This document shows, in pieces, positions 15,538-23,559 of a DNA stretch of 24,150 bases. The translations under genes were made by a program, and so were the position numbers. The stretch covers positions 1 to 24,150 of the forward strand of contig DASPTT010000110.1 of the NCBI GenBank assembly GCA_035623275.1. The letters are read 5' to 3'. A model generated the notes under the pieces. The model was not told the DNA's origin and searched no databases. It saw only the letters and a list, made by a program, of their open reading frames with translations. The stretch is from DASPTT01 sp035623275. Lineage in GTDB: Bacteria > Actinomycetota > Acidimicrobiia > Acidimicrobiales > UBA8190. Each line of letters opens with the position of its first letter. The first letter of the stretch is position 1.

Positions 15538-18500
15538 GGTTCTCGGGATCCTCCGCCGCATCGGGCACGCGCAGGTTGTCGCCGGGCAGTGGGACAGGCC
15601 CACGCACCACCATCGGGAAGGCGACCACCGTGCCGTCGGGTCCGGCGTCGAGGTCGTGGGCGTCGACGCCGTCCCACGCCCCGGGGGCACCGTCCCAGAG
15701 GTACGAGGTGGCGATGAGGTCGAGGTCCAGCTCGGCCAGATAGCGGGCCAGGCCCTCTCGACCCCGCTCGTCGACCTCGGCAGGGACCTCGTCGAGCGCA
15801 GCGAGGCGCGGCGCGGTCGGAGGGAACCGGTCGTAGGCGGCCGCCACCGCGGCGAGCATCGGGGCGAGGACGACGAGGCGCCGCTCACCCCCTGACAGCC
15901 CGGTACGCCGAGTCCAGGTGCGCGGCTCCTGGCCCGGTCGCGTGACCTCGTAGGTCACGTCGACCCACGAGCGCACGTCCACCGCGTCGCGCACCCTGCT
16001 CGCCATGTCGTCGCTGTCGGAGGCCGCGATCAGGTCCTGGATCGCGGCACCGGCGCGGGCCCTGGCGTCGGGGGAGAGCGACGTCTCGCCCGTCTTGCAG
16101 GTGAGCTCCCAGACGGTGCGCGCGGCGGGCGGGAGATCGTCGCTCACGTGGAGGCGGACGGCCACGCCCACCCCCGATGAGGACGACGCGGTGCGCATCT
16201 TGCGGTTCACGGCGTCGCGCCAGTCGAAGAGGTTGGTCCACGCCGCGGCGATGGCAGCCGGGAGGCGCCCCACCACGAAGTCGCGCAGCGCAGCCTCGTC
16301 CTGGGCGCGAAGCGCCTTCTCCGCCTGCTCGGCGAGCGCGCTGGCGTGGACGGCGGCGCCGACCGGCGTGTAAGTCGAGTCGCGGTGGGTGAGCACGTAG
16401 GTGTCGAGCTCGGGGTGGTCCACGCCGGGGTCCAGGGACCACACACCGGCCAGGGCGGCGCGCGCGACATCGGCGCGCTGGCGCAGCGTCTGCTTGGCAG
16501 AGGTGGCCTTGGTCGAGACCGCCGTCTTCACCTGGGCCAGCAGGTCGGGGTCTCCGGCAGCGACCTCGGCCTCGAGCACGGCCTCCGCGACGCCGGGGAC
16601 GGCGAGGAGGCGGCGCAGCTCGGCCAGCGCGGCGGTGGCCTGGGGGGCGGCGGCCTGGACCGCGTCCTGCGCGTCCTCGACCTTGGCGCCGAGGCGGGCC
16701 ATCTCCTGCTGGGCAGCGCGCGCCGCGCTCTCCGAGGCCTGGATCGCCCGGTCGAGCTCGTCGAGCCTCTCCGTCACCTGTCGGTGTGCCTCGAGCGCGT
16801 GGGCGGCGCCGGTCCCGGCCACGGCCAGGAGGGTGCGGTGTGTCGCGCGGGTCACCTCGGCCGCCTCGAACGCGAGGCGGGCGTCGGCCAGGGCATCGGA
16901 GAGATCGCCGGCCGCATGGGTGGCGGCCGCGTCGACGAGGCGCTCGAGACGGGGCCGGAACCGCGTCAGTTGGTTGGCGGCGTCGCCCAGCACCGTCTTC
17001 GAGCGGCCGGCGTCCTCGGCCAGCAGCGTCAAGGTGTCGATCTGGGCCGGGAGGCCGAGGGCGCTCACCTCCTCCATCCACGTCTGCTGGGCCTCGGAAG
17101 CCACCGCCTCTTTGGTTTCGGCGAGCGCTTCGGCCCGTGCCGCCGCGGCGGTGGCCGCGTCGGCGGCGTTGGCGGCGGCGGCGCGGGCGGATTCGGCATC
17201 GCGCAGCGTCGCCCGCTCGGGGAACAGGTCCGCGGCACCGAGCACGGTCTGGGCCTCCGCCTGTTCGCGGCGGGCCTCGGCCTCGAGGGCCTGGGCCTCC
17301 CCGTCGAGTACCAGGGCCTCCTCGTCGAGCTCCGCCGCCCGGCGAAGTGCAGCCTCGCGCCGCCGGCCCGCCCCGATGTGCTGCGCGCCTGGCGCACCTC
17401 CCTCCCCCAGGGCCTCGACGACGTCGGCGACCAGGACCCCGGCGCGGAAGGACCCGTCGGTCCCGATGGCGAGGCCCGGGACCTCCGCGTCCGTCACCCG
17501 CTCGGCCAGCGCGATGCGGACCAGGACGGCCTCCGCCACAGCGGCGAGCGGGTGGGTCGGATCGGCGCGCAGGAGCGAGGCGAGGTTGGGCTCGACCACC
17601 GGCCCGGTGGTCTGCACCGACCAGGTGGCGGTGGTGGCGGCCTGCGGGTCGAGCGTGGCACCGAGCACGCCGGCTGCCGCCAACGTGGCCTCCAGCAGGT
17701 CCTGGGTGGACTGGGGCACGCCGTCGACCCAGTCGATCGCCGTGCCCAGGGCCACAGCGTCGTCACCGGACCCGGCCCACTGTGGCCGAGGCAGTGGGAG
17801 CACCGCCCCCTCCTCGCGCAGGTGCTCGGCCTCGGCGCGCAGTTCGGAAGCCTCGCTGCGGCGCTCCGACGAGGTCGTCAACAGCGTCTGGGCCCGACCC
17901 CTGGCCGCGGCGGCGTGGGCGTGGGCGTGGGCAAGGGTCGTCGCCGCCAGTTGCTCGACCCCGGCGAGGGCGATGCCCGGCTCGTCCCAACCGATGTCGG
18001 CGACGTCGTCGCTCGACCATCCCGGGCCGTGGGCGACCCCGGTACGCCAGTCGAGCACGGCGGCGCGCAGCCGGGCTGACGCCTGGCGTGCCTCCTCGGA
18101 GCGGTGCCGGGCGTGTACGCCGCGCTCGTTCGCATCCTCGGCCAGGCGGTTCGCCTCGCGCCGGGCGCCCTCGGCGTCGACGCGGGCCTCGAGAACCCGC
18201 CCGTGCGTGCGGATGCAGAGCTTGGCGGTGTTCGACTGGCGCTCGAGCTCGGCGGCGTGGGTCTGCCAGCGATCGACCAGGGCGTCGAGTGCGTCGAGGC
18301 CGACCTCGACGTCCAGGGCGGGCCCCTGGTCCACGCCGCGGTCGCCGACGGCCAGCACCGGACGCGCCCGCCACGACGCGTGGAGCGGCACCGCGCCCGC
18401 CACCTCCGGGATCGTGCTCGTCACCCGATCCAGCACGGCCCCGACGTCGTCGGCCGCGTCGTCGACCTGGTCCTTGGCGGCGCGGGCCAGCCCGGCCGAG

Positions 18501-19633
18501 CTGGAGGCGGCAGCCTGCAGGGCGCCGAAGGCGGCCTCGGCGTGGCCCTCCTGGGCGTGCAAGGTCTCCTCGAGGTCCTTGAGCCGCCCGGCGGCCCGGT
18601 ACTCGTCACCGGACTCGATGGCCTCGCGTTCACCCGTGGCGCTGCGCTGCTCCGCTCGGAGCTCGGCGACCCGGGCGTCGGCGGCCGAGGCGGCTTCGGT
18701 GGCGCTCTCGTGCTTGCGCGTGAGGTCCGCGTGGGCACGCTGGGCCCGGCGGACCGCACCCGCGGCCTCCTCGGCTCGGGTCCCGCTGGTGCGCACCACC
18801 TCCGTGGCGTGCCCGCTCCAGGTCCGGGCGAAGTCCGAGAGGATGCCCGCGGCCTCTCGGTCGCGCTCGAAGGCCTTTCGGGTCTCGTCGGACTCCGCCA
18901 GCGCGTCGCCGGTGGCTTCGATCACGTCCTCGGCGACGCTCGGGAGCGATTCACGGAGCGCGTCGGCCGCAGCGGCGGCGGACACTTCGCCGAGGAGGGC
19001 CGGGTTTCGCACCGAGCGGATACGGGCGGCAAGGACGGCGAGCTCGCGGGGCTCGGTGCCGAAGAGGCGCGTGGCGAGGTCGCGCACGTAGTGCTGCTCG
19101 TCGTCGAAGACGACGCCGCCGGCCTCGGTCACCGCGGCGGTGAACGCCTCGGCCGACAAGGTGGCGCGGCCTGGGGCCCACAGCGCGAGCTCGTGAAGTG
19201 GGCGTCCGGGCACGGTGAACGGCGTGACGCGCACCGGCGGCGTAGAACTATCGCTGAAGCTGAGGCGCACGCCGTAGGAGACGACCGCCTGGTCCCGGGG
19301 GCCGGCGAAGCTCAGCCAGAGGTACCCGACCCGGCGCTTGCCGTCCGCACCCTCGCGCATGAGGCCCGACAGGCTCGTGTTGCGAGCCTTGCCGGCCTGG
19401 AGCCGTGCGGCATCGAGGTCGAGGAGGTAGGGCCACAGGGCCTCGAGGGCGGTCGTCTTGCCGGTGCCGTTGGGGCCGCGCAGCAGGAGCCGCCCCGAGT
19501 TGGCCGGCAGTTCGAGGTCGCCGTAGCGCCAGACGTTGCTCAACCCGGCGCCGACCAGGCGCCAGCGCCCGCCGAAGCGGGCCCCGTTCCCGGCGACGGC
19601 GGTCCTGGCCTCGTCAGCGCTAAGCAGGGTCAT
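15527..19633 (-). CDS. jetC: Wadjet type II SMC-like ATPase JetC (TIGR02680-like)
   Basis: This 1368-aa SMC/MukB-like ATPase extrudes DNA loops and licenses cleavage of small circular DNA in Wadjet systems. Walker A is GPNGTGKT at 53-60 after SNVWRYGDLELPANSGRLLLRG. A very long Ala/Glu/Arg-rich coiled-coil region spans about 290-1150, with a hinge-like break near the middle. The ABC signature LSGGE is at 1246-1250 and Walker B LAALDE ends at D1281-E1282, followed by a D-loop-like EVDERG. The ATG at 19633 overlaps the jetB stop as ATGA. The same frame is open far upstream to 21049, but that part lies over jetB/jetA and lacks family sequence. Full length with both nucleotide motifs intact. Confidence 0.95.
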   Translation of the reverse strand: MTLLSADEARTAVAGNGARFGGRWRLVGAGLSNVWRYGDLELPANSGRLLLRGPNGTGKTTALEALWPYLLDLDAARLQAGKARNTSLSGLMREGADGKRRVGYLWLSFAGPRDQAVVSYGVRLSFSDSSTPPVRVTPFTVPGRPLHELALWAPGRATLSAEAFTAAVTEAGGVVFDDEQHYVRDLATRLFGTEPRELAVLAARIRSVRNPALLGEVSAAAAADALRESLPSVAEDVIEATGDALAESDETRKAFERDREAAGILSDFARTWSGHATEVVRTSGTRAEEAAGAVRRAQRAHADLTRKHESATEAASAADARVAELRAEQRSATGEREAIESGDEYRAAGRLKDLEETLHAQEGHAEAAFGALQAAASSSAGLARAAKDQVDDAADDVGAVLDRVTSTIPEVAGAVPLHASWRARPVLAVGDRGVDQGPALDVEVGLDALDALVDRWQTHAAELERQSNTAKLCIRTHGRVLEARVDAEGARREANRLAEDANERGVHARHRSEEARQASARLRAAVLDWRTGVAHGPGWSSDDVADIGWDEPGIALAGVEQLAATTLAHAHAHAAAARGRAQTLLTTSSERRSEASELRAEAEHLREEGAVLPLPRPQWAGSGDDAVALGTAIDWVDGVPQSTQDLLEATLAAAGVLGATLDPQAATTATWSVQTTGPVVEPNLASLLRADPTHPLAAVAEAVLVRIALAERVTDAEVPGLAIGTDGSFRAGVLVADVVEALGEGGAPGAQHIGAGRRREAALRRAAELDEEALVLDGEAQALEAEARREQAEAQTVLGAADLFPERATLRDAESARAAAANAADAATAAAARAEALAETKEAVASEAQQTWMEEVSALGLPAQIDTLTLLAEDAGRSKTVLGDAANQLTRFRPRLERLVDAAATHAAGDLSDALADARLAFEAAEVTRATHRTLLAVAGTGAAHALEAHRQVTERLDELDRAIQASESAARAAQQEMARLGAKVEDAQDAVQAAAPQATAALAELRRLLAVPGVAEAVLEAEVAAGDPDLLAQVKTAVSTKATSAKQTLRQRADVARAALAGVWSLDPGVDHPELDTYVLTHRDSTYTPVGAAVHASALAEQAEKALRAQDEAALRDFVVGRLPAAIAAAWTNLFDWRDAVNRKMRTASSSSGVGVAVRLHVSDDLPPAARTVWELTCKTGETSLSPDARARAGAAIQDLIAASDSDDMASRVRDAVDVRSWVDVTYEVTRPGQEPRTWTRRTGLSGGERRLVVLAPMLAAVAAAYDRFPPTAPRLAALDEVPAEVDERGREGLARYLAELDLDLIATSYLWDGAPGAWDGVDAHDLDAGPDGTVVAFPMVVRGPVPLPGDNLRVPDAAEDPENHGL

Positions 19634-20844
19634 GGGGACTCCTCGGACACGGACGCCGGGGATGCGGTAGAAGCCGGGGCCCGCCAGCGGGCGGTGGCCG
19701 GGGAGAACGCCCAGTTGGTACCGCCGCCGCAGGGGCGGACGAGGTCGAGGCCCCACAGCAGGGCAAGCACCTCGTCGCGGAGTCGTCCGGCCGGGTCCTG
19801 GGCCAGGTCGCGGCTCCACCCGCCCTTGCCGGCCGCCTGGAGGGCGGCGAGCCGGGTGAGCTCCTCCTCGACGGCGGGGACCGGCACGGATCGCCAACCC
19901 GGGCCGACCTCGGTGCCGTCGGTGCCGGCGTGCTGCGCCCGGTTGCACAGGAGCAGCGCCGCATGGGCGACGGTGCCGCTTCCGGGGAAGACGAGGGGCC
20001 CGAGCTCCCACGGGTGGCGGAAGGCGCTGTCGGGGACGACGAAGGCCGCCCCCTCCCCGCGGCGTTCGAGGTGCAGCCCGAAGGCGGCGGCCAGCGGGGC
20101 TCCGTCGTCTCCCCGGACCCGTCGGCTCAGCCAGTCCGCCTCGGCCTCGTCCAGATCGGCGGCATGAACGACGGTGTCGTCGACCAGGCGCCGGCGCATC
20201 CGGCGAGCGGTGTCGGGCTCGCGCTCGACGGCGTCGAGCCAACCCTGAGGGTCGGCGACGGGGTCTTCGGGGGCGAAGTGGGCGATGACATGGAGGAGGC
20301 GAGTGTGGTGCACCGCCAGCAGCACGGGCGCGCGCTCGTCGTGGACGTACCCGTCGAGGTCGCCGTCGAGCTCCTCGACCACTCCGCGTTGGTGGAGCAT
20401 CTTGAGCGCAGCGACGATCGCTCGGCGCTCGGCGATGTCGCTGGTGGTCTCCACGCTGGCCTCGGCGGCCGCGGCACGGGCGGCGGTGACGAGCGTGCCC
20501 AGGGCGATGCGCCGCCCCATCGACTCGGCGGCAGCCACCAGGAGGAAGAACCACTGGCAGGTCAGGGGGGCCGGTCCGGTCGCGGCGAAGGCGTGACGCC
20601 GGGCGGGCGGGGTCTTGCGCAGCCGGATCAGATCGCGTTCGACCACCAGGACCCACCCGAGGCGGGCGAAGGCGTCGCGCACCGCCTCGAGGTTGCGCCG
20701 CACAGCAGCCATGGCCTCGTCGTCGCGTCCCGCACAGAGCCACGGCCGGGTCATGAGCAGGCGGAGCACCGCGGCCGTCTCGAAGCTGGCCTCCGGGGCC
20801 CAGGCCCGGCGCGGGGCGCGGGTGGGGGTCTCGACGCTGGTCAC
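19630..20844 (-). CDS. jetB: Wadjet type II subunit JetB (DUF2398, TIGR02678-like)
   Basis: This 404-aa protein of the DUF2398/TIGR02678 family is the predicted KITE/MukE-like winged-helix subunit that joins the kleisin and SMC parts. Family-like sequence includes AAVLRLLMTRPWLCAGRDDEAMAAVRRNLEAVRDAFARLGW, then ERDLIRLRKTP, and the conserved Trp/Phe-rich QWFFLLVAAAES. The IAERRAIVAALKMLHQRGVVEELDGD segment is a winged helix. The GTG at 20844 overlaps the jetA stop as GTGA and its own stop overlaps jetC as ATGA. The C-terminus ends in a Ser/Pro/Ala-rich tail. Which of DUF2397/DUF2398 is labelled JetA or JetB follows operon order and may differ between sources. Confidence 0.9.
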   Translation of the reverse strand: MTSVETPTRAPRRAWAPEASFETAAVLRLLMTRPWLCAGRDDEAMAAVRRNLEAVRDAFARLGWVLVVERDLIRLRKTPPARRHAFAATGPAPLTCQWFFLLVAAAESMGRRIALGTLVTAARAAAAEASVETTSDIAERRAIVAALKMLHQRGVVEELDGDLDGYVHDERAPVLLAVHHTRLLHVIAHFAPEDPVADPQGWLDAVEREPDTARRMRRRLVDDTVVHAADLDEAEADWLSRRVRGDDGAPLAAAFGLHLERRGEGAAFVVPDSAFRHPWELGPLVFPGSGTVAHAALLLCNRAQHAGTDGTEVGPGWRSVPVPAVEEELTRLAALQAAGKGGWSRDLAQDPAGRLRDEVLALLWGLDLVRPCGGGTNWAFSPATARWRAPASTASPASVSEESP

Positions 20845-22424
20845 GCCACCACCCCCACCGGTTGCGCCTGGACGACGACCTGCGGCCGCGCGTCGAGGTC
20901 CTCGACGACGTCGGGACACCACGCCATCTCGCCGGGGCGGTGGAACACGACCGTTCGCCCCGGCGTCCAGACACGGAAGCGCTCCGATGCGAGGACCGGG
21001 TCCGCCACGACCGCCGGGACCCGGAAGATGGTGCAGGCCAACCCGCCATTGGTGGCGGTGCGCGCCCCGCGGACGGCGCTGCGTCGCACCGCCGCCATCA
21101 ACACGTCCATGGCCACTCGTGCCGCCGGTGCCGACAACACCGCGTCGGGGGCCGACGCGAGCACCTCGGCCTCTGCCCGGGCGCGGGCGGCGGCTTCCTC
21201 GGCGCGGCGTCGTGCGACCGCGTCGCGTGCGTCCGCGTCGCTGCGGGCGGCGGGGATCTTGCCTCGCGGACCGGCGCGGCCGGTGAGGCGGAGCAGGTCG
21301 GGGACGTCCACCTGGGGCCCGCTGTGCCACGACGGGATGCGTGGGAGCTCCTCGTCGTCGGCGGCGATCGAGAGCTTGCGCCACGAGTGGTCGCCAAGTG
21401 CGGCGAGGGTGAGAGCGGCGGCGTACTGGCGGTTCCCGCACGCGGCCGCCAGTGTGAGGGCCCGCGTCCGGCTGGTGGCGGCGCCGGTCGAGGTGTGCAG
21501 GCGGCGCAGGTTGGTGTGCATCCCGGGCAGGGCACGCACCAGGCGCATCGAGAAACGGGCTGCTCGTCCCGTGGCGGGATCGAACCAGGCGCAGAGTCCC
21601 ACCCAGTCCTCGACCCGACCGCCCTTCGCCGGGATGAGCGCGCCCCGCTCGATCAGGGTGCGGGCCTCGGAGGCGGCCACGGCTCCCTGGGCCAGCGCAT
21701 CGAACCGGCTCCGGAGGGCGGCGAGGTGGTGGGCGGCGATCGCCGCCCCGTCCTCCAGCTCGGCCGCGACGCGGGTCGCGTAGTCGACCAGCAGGCTGCG
21801 CAGCTCGGCCGTGTCGGCGTCGTCGAGGTCGTAACGGTCGGCCAGGCCCGCCAGGGTGTCCTCGGCACTGACCAGGGCCGCGTCGAGATCGTCGTGGCTC
21901 ACGAAGATGGTGCGCGTCGCCTCGACGGGGTCGTCCGCCGTCCCGTCGCGCAGGGACTCGAGGGCGCGGATCACGCGGTTGAGCCCCGCCAGCGGGATCT
22001 CGCGCACCGTCGGCGTTCCGGCAAGCACCGCGTGGAAGAAGCGCTGCACCTGCCGGCCCACGGCCGTCGGGGAGTACCGCCAGTTCCTGGAGAGCAGGTC
22101 ACTGTGGCGGAGGATCTTCGAGGGGTCGTCGGTGGCATGGACCACACCCCACTGGCGCAGGGCGTCGAGCCGGTCCTCGACCACCGGCTCCGGAATGGAG
22201 TGGCCCGCCTCGGCCAGCTCCCGGGTGATCTCGACCGGGGAGAGCTCGGAGACCGAGGCCTCGAGGACGTCCATGACGGCGACGTAATCGTCGGTGCGTT
22301 CGGCGACCAGGTAGCTCAGGGCCATCCGGGCGTCTCTGGCCGTCCCCCCCGCCGCCGGGCCCCCGCCGGGCGCGACCGGGTCAGGGGCGTTGCCAACCTG
22401 GGGGATGACCTCGTCTTCGGGCAT
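20841..22424 (-). CDS. jetA: Wadjet type II subunit JetA (DUF2397, TIGR02677-like)
   Basis: This 527-aa protein of the DUF2397/TIGR02677 family is the predicted kleisin/MukF-like scaffold and first gene of the operon. After an acidic/Gly-rich lead of about 30 residues it shows the family opening MALSYLVAERTDDYVAVMDVL. This is followed by a winged-helix region (LSPVEITRELAEAGHSIPEPVVEDRLDALRQWGVV), RYSPTAVGRQVQRFF, and long helices through the middle with EDTLAGLADRYDLDD. The ATG at 22424 has GAGG 5-8 nt upstream. It overlaps jetB by 4 nt (GTGA). About 175 bp of upstream DNA up to the 22601 repeat carries inverted repeats that may control the operon. No truncation is seen. Confidence 0.9.
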   Translation of the reverse strand: MPEDEVIPQVGNAPDPVAPGGGPAAGGTARDARMALSYLVAERTDDYVAVMDVLEASVSELSPVEITRELAEAGHSIPEPVVEDRLDALRQWGVVHATDDPSKILRHSDLLSRNWRYSPTAVGRQVQRFFHAVLAGTPTVREIPLAGLNRVIRALESLRDGTADDPVEATRTIFVSHDDLDAALVSAEDTLAGLADRYDLDDADTAELRSLLVDYATRVAAELEDGAAIAAHHLAALRSRFDALAQGAVAASEARTLIERGALIPAKGGRVEDWVGLCAWFDPATGRAARFSMRLVRALPGMHTNLRRLHTSTGAATSRTRALTLAAACGNRQYAAALTLAALGDHSWRKLSIAADDEELPRIPSWHSGPQVDVPDLLRLTGRAGPRGKIPAARSDADARDAVARRRAEEAAARARAEAEVLASAPDAVLSAPAARVAMDVLMAAVRRSAVRGARTATNGGLACTIFRVPAVVADPVLASERFRVWTPGRTVVFHRPGEMAWCPDVVEDLDARPQVVVQAQPVGVVA

Positions 22425-22484
22425 GGGACCTCACCGTGGACCGCGGCTCCTCCGGCGCAGTACCCCTGCCCTCGCCGTGATCAC

Positions 22485-22519
22485 CACCAGGGTAGCGAGG
22501 GGGTGTGTCACACCTGGTG
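22485..22519. promoter_or_regulatory. Nested inverted repeats upstream of jetA
   Basis: CACCAGG (22485-22491) pairs with CCTGGTG (22513-22519), and inside it GGTGTG-T-CACACC (22502-22514) is a perfect interrupted palindrome, 60-95 nt before the jetA start. This is a candidate operator for the defence operon. I could not identify a convincing -35/-10 pair near it. Confidence 0.4.
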
Positions 22520-22600
22520 CAGGCCCTACGGTGTCATCCCCGGGCCCGGCGGTCGGACCCTGACGCCTCAGGGATCGGCCAGCGGTTGGCCCGCCTCACG

Positions 22601-22641
22601 TGTGGACGGCCATGCATGTCCATCTAACGGTCAGTTGGACA
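22601..22641. repeat. Right copy of the imperfect direct repeat bracketing the Wadjet operon
   Basis: This 41-nt partner of 14046-14087 is in the same orientation. It keeps the inverted repeat TGTCCA (22617-22622) and TGGACA (22636-22641) with the same 13-nt spacer, although several spacer bases differ. The stretch 22440-22707 has no supportable gene apart from this and the jetA upstream repeats. Confidence 0.8.
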
Positions 22642-22707
22642 CCCAGCGCGTCGCGGGCGGGGCGTCCGATCAGGAATGGGCGGGCGACGCTCGGGCGAGA
22701 CCTGAGG

Positions 22708-22857
22708 TCAGCGCGTTTCAGCGGGCGGCTTCTGGCCCTTCTGGACCTCGCCGATGAGGCCCTCGTTCACTGGGCGCTCAGGAGGCACCGGATAGACCGG
22801 CTGCGCGGCGGGTCGGGGCCGTTCTGCCGGGGGCTCGGAACGTTCGGGGTCGGCCAT
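22708..22857 (-). CDS. 49-aa proline-rich small protein coupled to the membrane protein
   Basis: This small gene encodes 49 residues, MADPERSEPPAERPRP at the start and EVQKGQKPPAETR at the end, with about a quarter prolines and many charges. It is likely disordered and soluble. It starts 11 nt after the membrane-protein stop. A second in-frame ATG at 22866 would overlap that gene's end, and AGGATGG lies just upstream, so translation coupled to the upstream gene is likely. No family is recognised. The codons keep the local G/C third-position bias, which supports coding. Its tail (GLIGEVQKGQK) may form a short helix or binding peptide. Treat as probable rather than proven. Confidence 0.55.
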   Translation of the reverse strand: MADPERSEPPAERPRPAAQPVYPVPPERPVNEGLIGEVQKGQKPPAETR

Positions 22858-22867
22858 CACATCCATC

Positions 22868-23404
22868 CTATAGGTGCGGGGCTAGAACGCCGGCGGCCAG
22901 CAGCACCGCTCCGCCGCCGAGTCCGAGCAACTGCAGGCGCACGAGGTCGCTTCGCAACCGCCAGGGTCCGACGGATTCGTTGATCTCGAACGCCTCACGG
23001 GCAGCGGTAATCAAGTCGTAGAGCATGACGTTTGTCGCGACGGGCAGATAGCCGTCGACGAGGGGCCCTGGCTGGGCAGTCGTCTTTTCGCCCCTCGGCC
23101 ACAACGCGGCCCCACCGGCAACAATGTCGAGGGTCAGGACAACGATCGCGGCGACGAAGAGCCAGAACTTCACGTGACTGCCATGCGGCCCGGGGAACTG
23201 AGAGCCGGCAAAGCCAAGCACGACTCCGCCAGCCGCTAGGACAATGGCCACGATCCGCTGAAGGTCGTCGAGCTCGGCGCGCTGGAGATCAAGGCGAGCC
23301 TTCACCTCTCCGTAAAGCCGCTCAAGATGTGGTGTCGGCGGGAACTGGGAATCGTCAATGACGCCTGTCACAGGGGTAGGCGGTGGGTCGGCGGCTTCGG
23401 ACAC
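22868..23404 (-). CDS. Unrecognised three-helix membrane protein (effector-like layout)
   Basis: This 178-aa protein has a helical cytoplasmic N-terminus (RLYGEVKARLDLQRAELDDLQR), TM1 at about 48-66, TM2 at about 79-102 ending in a WPRG motif, a cytoplasmic helical stretch of about 50 residues with AREAFEINESVGPWRLRSDLVRLQ, and TM3 at about 156-176. This layout recalls small membrane effectors such as PycTM- or SLATT-type proteins of cyclic-nucleotide defence, but no nucleotide cyclase is nearby and the likeness is of layout, not clear homology. The GTG at 23404 lacks a ribosome-binding site; TAGCCT ends 7 nt before it, so it may be leaderless. Base composition looks less GC-rich than its neighbours. 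It lies between the right Wadjet repeat and nrdJ. Confidence 0.65.
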   Translation of the reverse strand: MSEAADPPPTPVTGVIDDSQFPPTPHLERLYGEVKARLDLQRAELDDLQRIVAIVLAAGGVVLGFAGSQFPGPHGSHVKFWLFVAAIVVLTLDIVAGGAALWPRGEKTTAQPGPLVDGYLPVATNVMLYDLITAAREAFEINESVGPWRLRSDLVRLQLLGLGGGAVLLAAGVLAPHL

Positions 23405-23466
23405 AAAGGAGAGGCTAAGAGAGGGTTGTATCGGTGGCCTTGTCGACGTGACTGCGAGCGGCGGGC

Positions 23467-23481
23467 GGCGGAATGTCCGCC
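23467..23481. other. Perfect 6-bp hairpin in the octamer array
   Basis: GGCGGA (23467-23472) pairs with TCCGCC (23476-23481) around ATG. It includes part of the inverted GAATGTCC octamer, so the two signals overlap. Confidence 0.4.
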
Positions 23482-23545
23482 TGGCGGAAATCCGGACATT
23501 CGTGGCCGAAACCTGGACATTCGTGGCTGGCTACGCAGGACATTC
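23471..23545. repeat. Array of four GGACATTC octamers between the membrane protein and nrdJ
   Basis: GGACATTC occurs at 23494-23501, 23515-23522 and 23538-23545 on the plus strand, and its reverse complement GAATGTCC at 23471-23478. Spacings are 23, 21 and 23 bp, about two helical turns. The middle two copies share a longer match, GGACATTCGTGGC. The core resembles the TGGACATT arm of the repeat at 14082. It may be a protein-binding array or the end of a mobile element; no transposase is present. Confidence 0.75.
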
Positions 23546-23559
23546 CCCGGCCGCCAACA

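Noticed and set aside
15527..21049. A single 1840-residue frame suggesting JetC fused to an upstream domain
   Set aside because: Sequence before 19633 is Arg/Pro low-complexity shadow of jetB and jetA; the ATGA overlap and family start MTLLSADEAR define the real start.
22600..22983. Plus-strand 127-aa frame across the right repeat
   Set aside because: It overlaps the repeat, the 49-aa ORF and the membrane-protein end on the other strand, with no ribosome-binding site and no recognisable sequence.
23471..23545. CRISPR-like repeats
   Set aside because: Units are only 8-13 bp, one is inverted, spacers are too short and there are no cas genes.
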